Positions 1-5,556 of a stretch of DNA of 5,578 nt are shown here, piece by piece. Under the pieces are notes generated by a model that had not been told where the DNA came from, searched no databases, and saw only the letters and a list, made by a program, of their open reading frames with translations. Both the position numbers and the translations under genes were made by a program. Where the stretch lies: contig PLUZ01000487.1 in assembly GCA_003162995.1 (NCBI GenBank), forward strand, positions 5,463 through 11,040, given 5' to 3'. This DNA comes from Methylocapsa sp. GTDB lineage: Bacteria; Pseudomonadota; Alphaproteobacteria; Rhizobiales; Beijerinckiaceae. Each line of letters begins with the position of its first letter. Position 1 is the stretch's first letter.

Positions 1-1865
1 CCCCTTGGCCACCAGCTTCCGTTGATTACGGTGGAACCCTCCGGCATGGAGTCGGCGAAGGTGATCCCCCGGTCCCCTTCGAGCACCCACGCGACACTCT
101 GCTTTGCAGCCACTGTGCTAGGCGAGATGCCGTTCAATTTGACGATACGCCCGCGCAGCATCGGGACAAGTTCTATTTTGCCGCCGGGCGCGCGGTCTTT
201 CAAAAAATTCACGAATGCTTCGGCATTCGCGTTTTGAACATCGAGGAAGAAAAAGCTCGGAGTCTTTCGCGGGACGGACTGGTCGAGTTCGGCCCTGATG
301 TTGCCGTCGATCAAGGTCAACGCTACGAGAAGTGCTAGTCCGAGGCCAAGCGACAGGACAACCGAAGGGGTCAGCGCGCCGGGCCGGTGAATATTGCCGA
401 TTGCGAGCCGCAACGCCACGCTCCGCGTGCGCGGGGCTCTTTTTGCGCAAGCCACGATCAAAAACGATGCCGCGCGCAACACAAAAAAGGCGGCGAGGGT
501 CGCGCCCATGTAGATCAGGACGAGCCTCTGATCCGTGGCGAAGCCGAGAACCGCCAAAGCGAGGCACAGCGAGGCGGCCAGCGTCAAGACAATGTAGCGT
601 GGTCTCGCTCTGGTCCGGCGGGATTCGATCCCGGCGCGGAACAGCGCCTGAACCGGCACGTCATGCGCGCGGCCGAGAGGCCCTGCGGAAAATGCCAGCG
701 CGGTCAGAAAGCCATAGAGAAATCCTTTGCCGATCACGGACGGATAAATTGCCGGCGCGAGCGGAAACGGAATCATCGAACCGAATGCAGAGGCCACAGC
801 GAAAGGCAAGGCGGCGCCCGCTGCCGCACCTACGATAATTCCAGCGCTGGCGACCAGCATTGTTTGCGTGAGCATCAAGATGAAGACTGTGGAGCCGGTC
901 GCTCCCAACGCTTTCATGGCCGCTATGGTTTGCTGCTTGCGCTCGACAAAGCCGCGGACCGCATTGGCGACGCCAACCCCGCCGACGATAAGGGACGTGA
1001 GCCCCACGAGGGTCAGAAATTCGGTGAACCGGTCGAGATTGCGGGAAAATTGCGGTGAAATGTTACCGCGCGCGCGAATGTCCCATCCAGCCTCGGGGAA
1101 TTTCGCTTTCGCCGCTTCGATCAATGCCGCAACTTGCGTATCGTCCGGCGGGGCACCTTCGAGGCTGATACGGTACAGCCATTTGACGAGCGAGCCGGGC
1201 TGGAGCAAACCGGTCGCCTGTAACGCTTCCTGCGAAATCAAGACGGGGGAGCCAAATCCAATCCCGCTCGCGAGGCGGTCGGGCTCGGCGGCGAGCCTTG
1301 CGCGCAATTCGAAGTGCGCGGTGCCGATCGTCAGACGATTACCGGTTGCGAGATCCAATCGTCCAAAAAGCGCTGCGTCGGCGGCGATTCCATAGACGCC
1401 GTCACGTTCGGCCAGCGCATCGGCGAGCGGCAGCGCCGGATCGAGCACAACTTCGCCCGCCATGGGATAGGAGCGATCGACAGCCTTGACCTCGACGAGC
1501 GCCGCCTCGCCATCGTCACGCCGCGCCATGGCGCGCAGGAGCGCCACGGACGCGACGCGTCCCTGACTGGCAAGAAAATCACGCTCCGGGACGGACAATT
1601 CGCGCTGGATCAAATTGAATGAAGCATCGCCGCCGAGGATTGCCCGGCCTTGCTGGGCGAGCCCATCCTTGAGCGAAAGTGACACCGAGCCGACGCCGGT
1701 GATCGCCGCCACACCGAGCGCGATGCAGCCAAGAAAGATCCCAAATCCGCGGAAGCCGCCACGAAAATCCCGCAAGGCATAGCGAAGCGCGAGTGGCCAG
1801 CGAAATCCTTTTGAACGGTACCGCCGGACTTTCGTCAGGGAGACCGATTGATCGAGGCTATCCAT
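1..1865 (-). CDS. ybbP: YbbP-type FtsX-like ABC transporter permease, 3' end cut by the window edge
   Basis: Inner-membrane permease expected to work with the YbbA ATPase encoded nearby; the E. coli YbbAP pair is linked to TesA and thought to handle hydrophobic or lipid-like substrates. The reverse strand is open for 621 codons from ATG at 1865 with no stop before the edge; full family members have about 800-850 residues, so the last quarter, including the second FtsX domain, is missing. Visible order: basic N-terminus; TM1 about 41-62; a large periplasmic domain with family motifs (VKAVDRSYPMAGEV near 126-138, EPDRLASGIGFGSPVLIS near 194-211, TGLLQPGSLVKW near 218-229); first FtsX domain about 281-410 with AAMKALGATGS at 315-325; further helices near 424-475 and 498-518; then a second periplasmic part with TPSFFFLDVQ at 535-544 and PMLRGRI at 568-574. 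Start choice: an in-frame TAG at 1889-1887 leaves this ATG as the first start, and AAGGGA at 1876-1871 is a good ribosome site 5 nt away. Unusually, it is not next to its ATPase gene. The family call is secure; substrate is unknown. Confidence 0.93.
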   Translation of the reverse strand, partial: MDSLDQSVSLTKVRRYRSKGFRWPLALRYALRDFRGGFRGFGIFLGCIALGVAAITGVGSVSLSLKDGLAQQGRAILGGDASFNLIQRELSVPERDFLASQGRVASVALLRAMARRDDGEAALVEVKAVDRSYPMAGEVVLDPALPLADALAERDGVYGIAADAALFGRLDLATGNRLTIGTAHFELRARLAAEPDRLASGIGFGSPVLISQEALQATGLLQPGSLVKWLYRISLEGAPPDDTQVAALIEAAKAKFPEAGWDIRARGNISPQFSRNLDRFTEFLTLVGLTSLIVGGVGVANAVRGFVERKQQTIAAMKALGATGSTVFILMLTQTMLVASAGIIVGAAAGAALPFAVASAFGSMIPFPLAPAIYPSVIGKGFLYGFLTALAFSAGPLGRAHDVPVQALFRAGIESRRTRARPRYIVLTLAASLCLALAVLGFATDQRLVLIYMGATLAAFFVLRAASFLIVACAKRAPRTRSVALRLAIGNIHRPGALTPSVVLSLGLGLALLVALTLIDGNIRAELDQSVPRKTPSFFFLDVQNANAEAFVNFLKDRAPGGKIELVPMLRGRIVKLNGISPSTVAAKQSVAWVLEGDRGITFADSMPEGSTVINGSWWPR

Positions 1866-2020
1866 GCGGTTCCCTTTTGAGCATACCTAAAAAAGTTAGT
1901 GATTGGCTTTTGCGGATCGGGACAGCGCCACTGCGTTGATTTTGAGCGTTTCCTTTTCGATCACAGGGAGCTATCTGAGCTGGCATCGCTCTCAACGGGG
2001 GAAATTTTAACGCTCCGGCT

Positions 2021-2368
2021 TTATCCGGTTTCGGGATAATGGACGGCAAGCCAGACCGTCGCATGATCTTGGCTCGTCCATTCGACGCGGTGTTTCAGGT
2101 GTGCCGGAATCAAAACATAGTCGCCGGCGGATAAAACTCTGACCCCGGGTTCGCCTTCGAAACAAAGGCCTGCCGATCCGGCCAGGACGACAACCCATTC
2201 GGCCAACGGCTGATCGTACCAGAACCCAGGCGGACTTCGCTGGCCGAGGGAGACGATCCGTTCGATTTTCAGATTGGACGTATCAATGAGGCTGCTGACG
2301 ACTTCTTGGCGCCTATCGCCTTGCGCTGCGTCTAACAGATTGCCAATGAGGCTAGCATTTAAAGGCAA
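2021..2368 (-). CDS. Small single-domain cupin protein, overlapping the end of the pmpB-like gene
   Basis: A 115-residue single-domain beta-barrel cupin; no reaction can be assigned. Motif 1 is GFWYDQPLAEWVVVLAG (48-64) and motif 2 is GDYVLIPAHLKHRVEWT (82-98). Against the classic G(X)5HXH(X)3-4E(X)6G pattern, the two motif-1 histidines appear replaced by W50 and D52 while E57 is kept; motif 2 keeps H93 and adds H90. I recall the FWYDQ/EWV form from a recurring group of small bacterial cupins, so it may be a natural variant rather than decay. Start: the frame opens at TTG 2449, but the residues before about 28 look like read-through opposite the pmpB tail. I prefer TTG at 2368, with GGCGGAAG just upstream; this overlaps the pmpB stop by 10 nt and suggests translational coupling. 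A TTG start is less certain than the gene itself. The protein ends at TAA 2023-2021. Its position as third gene after two sulfur-transport genes suggests a sulfur-related role, which is inference only. Confidence 0.82.
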   Translation of the reverse strand: MPLNASLIGNLLDAAQGDRRQEVVSSLIDTSNLKIERIVSLGQRSPPGFWYDQPLAEWVVVLAGSAGLCFEGEPGVRVLSAGDYVLIPAHLKHRVEWTSQDHATVWLAVHYPETG

Positions 2369-2859
2369 TCGGCTTCCGCCTTGGCGTCCGCATCGAGAGT
2401 CTGTTTTGCGGCCAACCGGCGCCTTTGCGCCCAGTTGCTTGGCGGCCAATTGTCATGGACGAGGATTCCGGCGAGCATCGCCACGGCGAAGACATAAGAC
2501 GGCACGAGTCCAAGCGCAAGGGAGGCGATCGCCGGTCCGGGGCAAAGTCCGCTCATGCCCCAGCCAACGCCGAAGATTGCCGCACCGGCAACGAGCGGCA
2601 GGTCGATGTCTTGTTTCACCGGCAGATGAAACATGCTGTCGAGAAGCGGATGGCGCAGCCGCCGTGAAATCAGACAGCCTGCGCTTGAAACCGCCACCGC
2701 CCCGGCGAGCACAAAGGCAAGACTCGGGTCGAAATGACCGGCGATGTCGAGAAAACCGCGCACCCGCGCTGGGTCGAGCATGCCCGAAAGAGAAAGGCCG
2801 AAGCCGAAGATCGCACCTGCTAAGAGCGCTACGAAAATTCGTGCGAAAACGTCGATCAT
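2359..2859 (-). CDS. pmpB: YeeE/YedE-family sulfur-compound transport half-protein, second subunit (PmpB-like)
   Basis: A 166-residue membrane protein of the YeeE/YedE (Sulf_transp) group, second of two half-size subunits that together correspond to one full-length YeeE-type channel. Such proteins are linked to import of thiosulfate or related sulfur compounds. Motifs: FGFGLSLSGMLDPARVRGFL at about 18-37, FDPSLAFVLAGA at 43-54, and GVGWGMSGLCPGPAI at 97-111, the conserved Gly-rich loop with Cys106; cysteines in these loops are thought to relay the sulfur substrate. Helices are visible near 6-26, 46-62, 88-103 and 112-134. The C-terminus carries a hydrophilic tail from about 137 to 166, rich in charged residues, which looks longer than in a typical half-protein. 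Start: ATG 2859, with AGGTGA at 2872-2867 spaced 7 nt; the gap after the pmpA stop is 7 nt, so the pair is almost surely co-transcribed. The next gene overlaps its stop. Transported substrate is not shown by sequence. Confidence 0.9.
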   Translation of the reverse strand: MIDVFARIFVALLAGAIFGFGLSLSGMLDPARVRGFLDIAGHFDPSLAFVLAGAVAVSSAGCLISRRLRHPLLDSMFHLPVKQDIDLPLVAGAAIFGVGWGMSGLCPGPAIASLALGLVPSYVFAVAMLAGILVHDNWPPSNWAQRRRLAAKQTLDADAKAEADCL

Positions 2860-2866
2860 GGCGCCG

Positions 2867-3283
2867 TCACCTCACACGGTTCATCACGGCAACCGTGAGC
2901 ATCCCAAACGCGAGAAAGGTCGCGACCGCAACGATCGATCTTCGAGAAAGACGCGCCAGGCCGCAGACGCCGTGACCGCTCGTGCAGCCGGAGCCAAGCC
3001 GTGTGCCGAAGCCGACGAGAAGACCGGCAAACACAAGGATCCCAAGGCTTGCTTCGAAATGAACAACCGGCCAGCCGCCGAAATACAGACGATAAATCAC
3101 TGGCCCAAGGAAAAGACCAAACAGAAACAACAGATTTCGCAGCTGATTTTCGCCGGCGGGCCGGAGACTGCCGCCGATGATCCCGCACACTCCCGCGATG
3201 CGTCCATCCAAGAGTAAGAAGAGGGCGCTGGCGAGGCCGATCAGCGCGCCGCCGATCAAGGAATGTAGATAAGTTAGTGGCAT
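2867..3283 (-). CDS. pmpA: YeeE/YedE-family sulfur-compound transport half-protein, first subunit (PmpA-like)
   Basis: A 138-residue inner-membrane protein, the first half of a split YeeE/YedE transporter and the expected partner of the PmpB-like protein encoded 7 nt downstream. The hallmark loop GTRLGSGCTSGHGVCGLARL lies at about 93-112 with Cys100 and Cys107, followed by SRRSIVAVATFLAFG (113-127), the usual ending of this family. An earlier GRIAGVCGIIGG segment (28-39) carries Cys33. Helices are visible near 7-25, 49-66, 79-93 and 115-134. The length is normal for a half-protein. Start: ATG 3283 preceded by GAAGG at 3295-3291 (7 nt spacing), with GGAG closer in. It heads a cluster pmpA-pmpB-cupin that has its own upstream region with a palindrome. 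In other bacteria pmpAB-type genes are often controlled by ArsR-family sulfide/persulfide sensors (BigR/SqrR type); no such gene is in the window. Family is clear; whether the substrate is thiosulfate, sulfide or another sulfur species is unknown. Confidence 0.92.
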   Translation of the reverse strand: MPLTYLHSLIGGALIGLASALFLLLDGRIAGVCGIIGGSLRPAGENQLRNLLFLFGLFLGPVIYRLYFGGWPVVHFEASLGILVFAGLLVGFGTRLGSGCTSGHGVCGLARLSRRSIVAVATFLAFGMLTVAVMNRVR

Positions 3284-3316
3284 AACTCCGCCTTCACCGA
3301 GATGGAGGATTTGGAA

Positions 3317-3344
3317 TAGTCGATCATTTAAAATCTATAGACTA
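3317..3344. promoter_or_regulatory. Imperfect AT-rich palindrome, candidate operator of the pmpA-pmpB-cupin cluster
   Basis: A 28 bp inverted repeat of the form TAGTCnAT-N12-ATnGACTA. The outer five bases match perfectly, with 9 of 14 pairs matching overall. It lies 34 nt upstream of the pmpA start in the most AT-rich part of the gap, and it overlaps a possible promoter (3334-3360). This is where a repressor would be expected. That it is an operator is inference; no regulator gene is present nearby to support it. Confidence 0.4.
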
Positions 3345-3360
3345 ACCTGTTCATTTGCAA
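3334..3360 (-). promoter_or_regulatory. Possible promoter for pmpA-pmpB-cupin
   Basis: On the minus strand TTGCAA (3360-3355) and TATAGA (3339-3334) resemble -35 and -10 boxes, separated by 15 nt, which is shorter than the usual 16-18. The -10-like box lies inside the palindrome at 3317-3344. The match is modest; the main argument is the position in the only gap between the ybbA stop and pmpA. Confidence 0.3.
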
Positions 3361-3367
3361 ACGCCCG

Positions 3368-3402
3368 CGCATGACGCGATGCGGAGGGATCGCTTACCTC
3401 CG
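3368..3402 (-). terminator. Two adjoining hairpins directly after the ybbA stop, possible weak terminator
   Basis: Immediately after the ybbA TAA lies CGGAGG / CCTCCG (3402-3397 with 3387-3382), a 6 bp stem with a 9 nt loop. It is followed by CGCAT / ATGCG (3383-3379 with 3372-3368), a 5 bp stem; the two share 2 nt, so they may compete. Downstream on the minus strand there is only GCGGGCGTTTGC rather than a U tract, so this is not a classic intrinsic terminator. It could reduce read-through from ybbA into pmpA. Confidence 0.33.
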
Positions 3403-4107
3403 TTATGCCGTCACTTTTGGCGCCTCAGAGGCTGCGGGGTCCTCGATGCGGCCGGAGCGCAAACTAATGATGCGATCGCATTTGCTGGCAAGCGCAAGAT
3501 CATGCGTAACCAGAATCAAGGTCGTGCCGCGATCGCGCTTCAAGGCAAACATGAGGTCGATAATGGCTTGACCCGCCGCCTCGTCGAGGTTGCCTGTCGG
3601 CTCGTCGGCGACGAGGATCGACGGATTTGGCGCGAGCGCGCGGGCGAGTGCGACGCGTTGTTGCTCACCGCCCGACAATTGCGCCGGATAATGCCCTAGC
3701 CTATGGTTGAGACCGACCGCGTCGAGCCCGGCACGGGCGCGCTCGAAGGGTGCGGCGGTGCCGGCGAGTTCAAGCGGAATTGCGACATTTTCGAGAGCGG
3801 TCATCGTCGAAATGAGATGGAACGATTGGAAAACAATGCCAATACGTGCGCCCCGGAAGCGCGCGAGCGCGTCCTCCCCAAGGCGATCGAGGCAGGTGCC
3901 GTCAACCTTGACCGTGCCTGAATCCTGCCTCTCAAGGCCAGCCATGACCATGAGAAGGGTGGATTTGCCCGATCCCGAGGGTCCGACGAGGCCGGCTGTT
4001 TCGCCGCGCCCTATTTTCAGCGAGATCCCCTTGAGGATATGAACCCTCGCTGCGCCGCGCCCCAGGCTCAGATGCACATTGTCGAGTTCAACCGCTGGTT
4101 CGTCCAT
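3403..4107 (-). CDS. ybbA: YbbA-type ABC transporter ATP-binding protein
   Basis: Cytoplasmic ATPase (234 residues) of the LolD/MacB-like class that energises FtsX-like permeases; its expected partner is the YbbP-type permease encoded further along the same strand. All nucleotide-binding motifs are intact: Walker [10 protein letters not shown] (42-50), Q-loop Gln94 in VFQSFHL, signature [15 protein letters not shown] (144-158), Walker B ILVADEP with Asp168 and Glu169 (164-170), D-loop GNLD (172-175) and switch His202 in VTHD. Start: the frame is open up to 4257, but that extension lies opposite the TesA signal peptide and has no family similarity. ATG 4107 gives [16 protein letters not shown], the normal N-terminus and length. 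No strong ribosome site is visible. It is divergent from tesA with 44 bp between the chosen starts, so promoters of both genes must be compact or lie in the neighbour's coding region. Oddity: the permease gene does not follow; three sulfur/cupin genes intervene. Confidence 0.95.
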   Translation of the reverse strand: MDEPAVELDNVHLSLGRGAARVHILKGISLKIGRGETAGLVGPSGSGKSTLLMVMAGLERQDSGTVKVDGTCLDRLGEDALARFRGARIGIVFQSFHLISTMTALENVAIPLELAGTAAPFERARAGLDAVGLNHRLGHYPAQLSGGEQQRVALARALAPNPSILVADEPTGNLDEAAGQAIIDLMFALKRDRGTTLILVTHDLALASKCDRIISLRSGRIEDPAASEAPKVTA

Positions 4108-4151
4108 CCATGCTATCCATAAATGCTTGCCTGACCATTTTGCAAAAACCG

Positions 4152-4850
4152 ATGCCACAACCGGCGTCGCGCGGATATGGCCATCGCCGCGCTTTCTTGC
4201 AATCTTCGGCCGCGCTTTTGTTGGGAGCGCTGTCATACCCGGCCTTGTCCGCCGCAAAGGAAGCGCCCTTGCTGAAAATCATTGCCTACGGCGACAGTCT
4301 CGTCGCGGGTTATGGACTGGCCGCCGAGGCCGCATTTCCGAGCGTGCTCCAGGAGAAATTACGGGCGGAAGGCTACAATGTGACGGTTGGGAATGCCGGT
4401 GTCTCCGGCGACACCACGACCGCAGGCTTGGCAAGATTCGATTGGGCAATTGCCGATGGCGCCGATGGCGTCATTCTGGAGCTTGGCGCCAATGACATGC
4501 TGCGCGGGGTTGACCCGGAGGTGACAAAGGCCACGCTTGACACGATTATCGCAAAGCTTAAATCGCGCAACATCAAAGTCCTGATCGCGGGCATGAAGGC
4601 CACGCCGAGCCTTGGCCCGGAATTCAAAACGCGCTTCGACGCGATCTACCCGGACCTCGCCAAGAAATATGACTCGCCGCTTTATCCTTTCTTTCTCGAC
4701 GGCGTCGCGGGCGAGCCTGCTTTAGAACTTTACGACCAGTTGCATCCCAATCCCGCCGGGGTTGAACGCATTGTCGAAGGCATTCTTCCCACAGTGCACA
4801 GCTTTTTGGAACAGTTCGGCGAAAAAGCCGCACCCAAGCCGGAAGAATGA
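4152..4850 (+). CDS. tesA: TesA-type periplasmic GDSL esterase (multifunctional acyl-CoA thioesterase I / lysophospholipase L1)
   Basis: SGNH hydrolase (232 residues) that cleaves acyl thioesters and lysophospholipid-type esters; the E. coli enzyme is periplasmic. Catalytic blocks are complete: GDSL with Ser49 (47-50), block II Gly86 in NAGVSGDTTTAG, GAND with Asn114 (112-115), and Asp195/His198 in DQLHPN. The oxyanion hole would be Ser49, Gly86 and Asn114; the triad Ser49, Asp195, His198. The N-terminus holds a signal peptide with a twin-arginine look, HRRAFLQSS (11-19), then a hydrophobic stretch and a likely cut after ALSA (31-34). Start: ATG 4152 is chosen because it puts a normal n-region before the signal; ATG 4110 in the same frame adds 14 residues and cannot be ruled out, as neither has a clear ribosome site. 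The C-terminal tail is lysine/glutamate/proline-rich. Divergence from ybbA is the conserved arrangement and supports the assignment. Confidence 0.95.
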   Translation: MPQPASRGYGHRRAFLQSSAALLLGALSYPALSAAKEAPLLKIIAYGDSLVAGYGLAAEAAFPSVLQEKLRAEGYNVTVGNAGVSGDTTTAGLARFDWAIADGADGVILELGANDMLRGVDPEVTKATLDTIIAKLKSRNIKVLIAGMKATPSLGPEFKTRFDAIYPDLAKKYDSPLYPFFLDGVAGEPALELYDQLHPNPAGVERIVEGILPTVHSFLEQFGEKAAPKPEE

Positions 4851-4884
4851 AGCGCGATTTTCCACGGGCAACAATTCCCTTCTC

Positions 4885-4912
4885 GCCGAATCTTCGCTAT
4901 AAGCGTTTCGGC
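4885..4912 (+). terminator. Hairpin between tesA and thpR, possible terminator
   Basis: GCCGAA (4885-4890) pairs with TTCGGC (4907-4912). An inner CGCT-ATA-AGCG stem-loop (4895-4905) sits within, giving 6 plus 4 base pairs around a small asymmetric internal loop. TTTATGTC follows, a weak T-rich end. It lies 34 nt after the tesA stop, a natural place for a terminator, although the lack of a real U run keeps confidence low. Confidence 0.38.
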
Positions 4913-4963
4913 TTTATGTCTCAGCATGGACGCCGCGATGATTCGCTGCTTCCTGGCATCGAC

Positions 4964-4969
4964 AGGAGG
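4964..4969 (+). promoter_or_regulatory. Strong Shine-Dalgarno site of thpR
   Basis: AGGAGG is a perfect anti-16S match, 5 nt before ATG 4975. It settles the start of thpR over other in-frame options and is the strongest ribosome site in the window. Confidence 0.85.
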
Positions 4970-4974
4970 GATCC

Positions 4975-5508
4975 ATGCCCCGTCTCTTTACGGGTCTCGA
5001 ACTCCCTTCCGATCTCGCAATGGACCTTTCCATGTTGCGCGGCGGGCTCTCTGGCGCGCGCTGGATCGACGAAGAAAATTACCATCTGACCTTGCGCTTC
5101 ATCGGTGATATCGACGATTCGACCGCACGGGACATCCATTCGATCCTCGAGAAAATTCGGCACCCGCCATTTACGGTGACGATCGAAGGCTTAAGTTCCT
5201 TTGGCGGCGCGAAGCCCAGGGCGCTCGTCGCCAAAGCCAAGGCGGCCACTCCGTTGCTCGAACTTCAAGCGCAACAAGAAAGACTTATGCGGCGCATTGG
5301 AATCGCGCCGGAGCCGCGCAAATTCACGCCCCATGTCACGCTCGCACGGCTGCGGGCCGCCTCTTGCGCCGGTGTCGCCGAATATCTGTCCTCGCGGGGA
5401 TATTTTTTGTCCCGCCGGTTCGAGGCGAAGCGCTTCGTTTTGTTTTCGTCGCGGGCATCGACCGGCGGCGGTCCCTATGTCGTCGAGGCAGCATACCCGC
5501 TCGGGTGA
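4975..5508 (+). CDS. thpR: RNA 2',3'-cyclic phosphodiesterase (ThpR/LigT, 2H family)
   Basis: Cytoplasmic 2H phosphoesterase of 177 residues, normal for the family, which opens 2',3'-cyclic phosphate RNA ends to 2'-phosphate; early work called it a 2'-5' RNA ligase. Both catalytic HxTx motifs are present: His37-Leu-Thr39 in ENYHLTLRFIGD and His120-Val-Thr122 in FTPHVTLARL, giving the expected two-lobed fold. The N-terminus MPRLFTGLELP and the C-terminal segment RFVLFSSRASTGGGPYVVEAAYPL also fit the family. The start ATG 4975 is fixed by AGGAGG 5 nt upstream. It lies 124 bp after tesA on the same strand, with a hairpin in the gap, so it is probably transcribed separately or only partly with tesA; I see no functional link to the lipid or sulfur genes. 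No missing residues or truncation. Confidence 0.95.
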   Translation: MPRLFTGLELPSDLAMDLSMLRGGLSGARWIDEENYHLTLRFIGDIDDSTARDIHSILEKIRHPPFTVTIEGLSSFGGAKPRALVAKAKAATPLLELQAQQERLMRRIGIAPEPRKFTPHVTLARLRAASCAGVAEYLSSRGYFLSRRFEAKRFVLFSSRASTGGGPYVVEAAYPLG

Positions 5509-5513
5509 ACACA

Positions 5514-5555
5514 GGCGGCGCAGGCCTTTGTTGAGAAATCAATTCTCCCGCCGCC
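5514..5555 (+). terminator. GC-rich stem-loop after thpR, probable transcription-end hairpin
   Basis: GGCGGCG (5514-5520) is the exact reverse complement of CGCCGCC (5549-5555). Inside, GAGAA (5533-5537) pairs with TTCTC (5543-5547) around a 5 nt loop, leaving an unpaired 12 nt stretch on the left side. The element begins 6 nt after the thpR stop. GTTAGAG follows, without a U run, so it may stabilise the 3' end rather than terminate by itself. Confidence 0.42.
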
Positions 5556-5556
5556 G

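Noticed and set aside
332..1395. Long plus-strand open frames (387-1058, 332-838, 868-1395)
   Set aside because: They lie opposite the intact YbbP-type permease, have Arg/Ser/Pro-rich low-complexity translations and no recognisable family; they are antisense shadows.
1866..2020. Gap upstream of the permease searched for a promoter, terminator or remnant gene
   Set aside because: Only a short out-of-frame open frame and an AT-rich stretch near 1887-1900 are present; TATGCT could be a -10 box but lacks a -35 partner, so nothing is called.
2369..2449. Longer cupin starting at TTG 2449
   Set aside because: The extra 27 residues are antisense-like basic sequence read in another frame of the pmpB tail; the later TTG has a better ribosome site and gives the usual cupin length.
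2274..3217. Plus-strand open frames of 233 and 157 codons
   Set aside because: They are antisense to the pmpA/pmpB/cupin genes, whose membrane motifs and spacing are convincing; the translations are charge-rich and motif-free.
1893..3279. Nine-base direct repeat AAGTTAGTG at 1893-1901 and 3271-3279, as possible target duplication flanking the inserted cluster
   Set aside because: The right copy lies inside the first codons of pmpA rather than outside the cluster, and 9-mer repeats of this kind are expected by chance in 5.6 kb.
4108..4257. N-terminal extension of YbbA to 4257
   Set aside because: It would run through the tesA start and signal-peptide region, and the 50 added residues have no ABC-ATPase similarity; ATG 4107 gives the family N-terminus.
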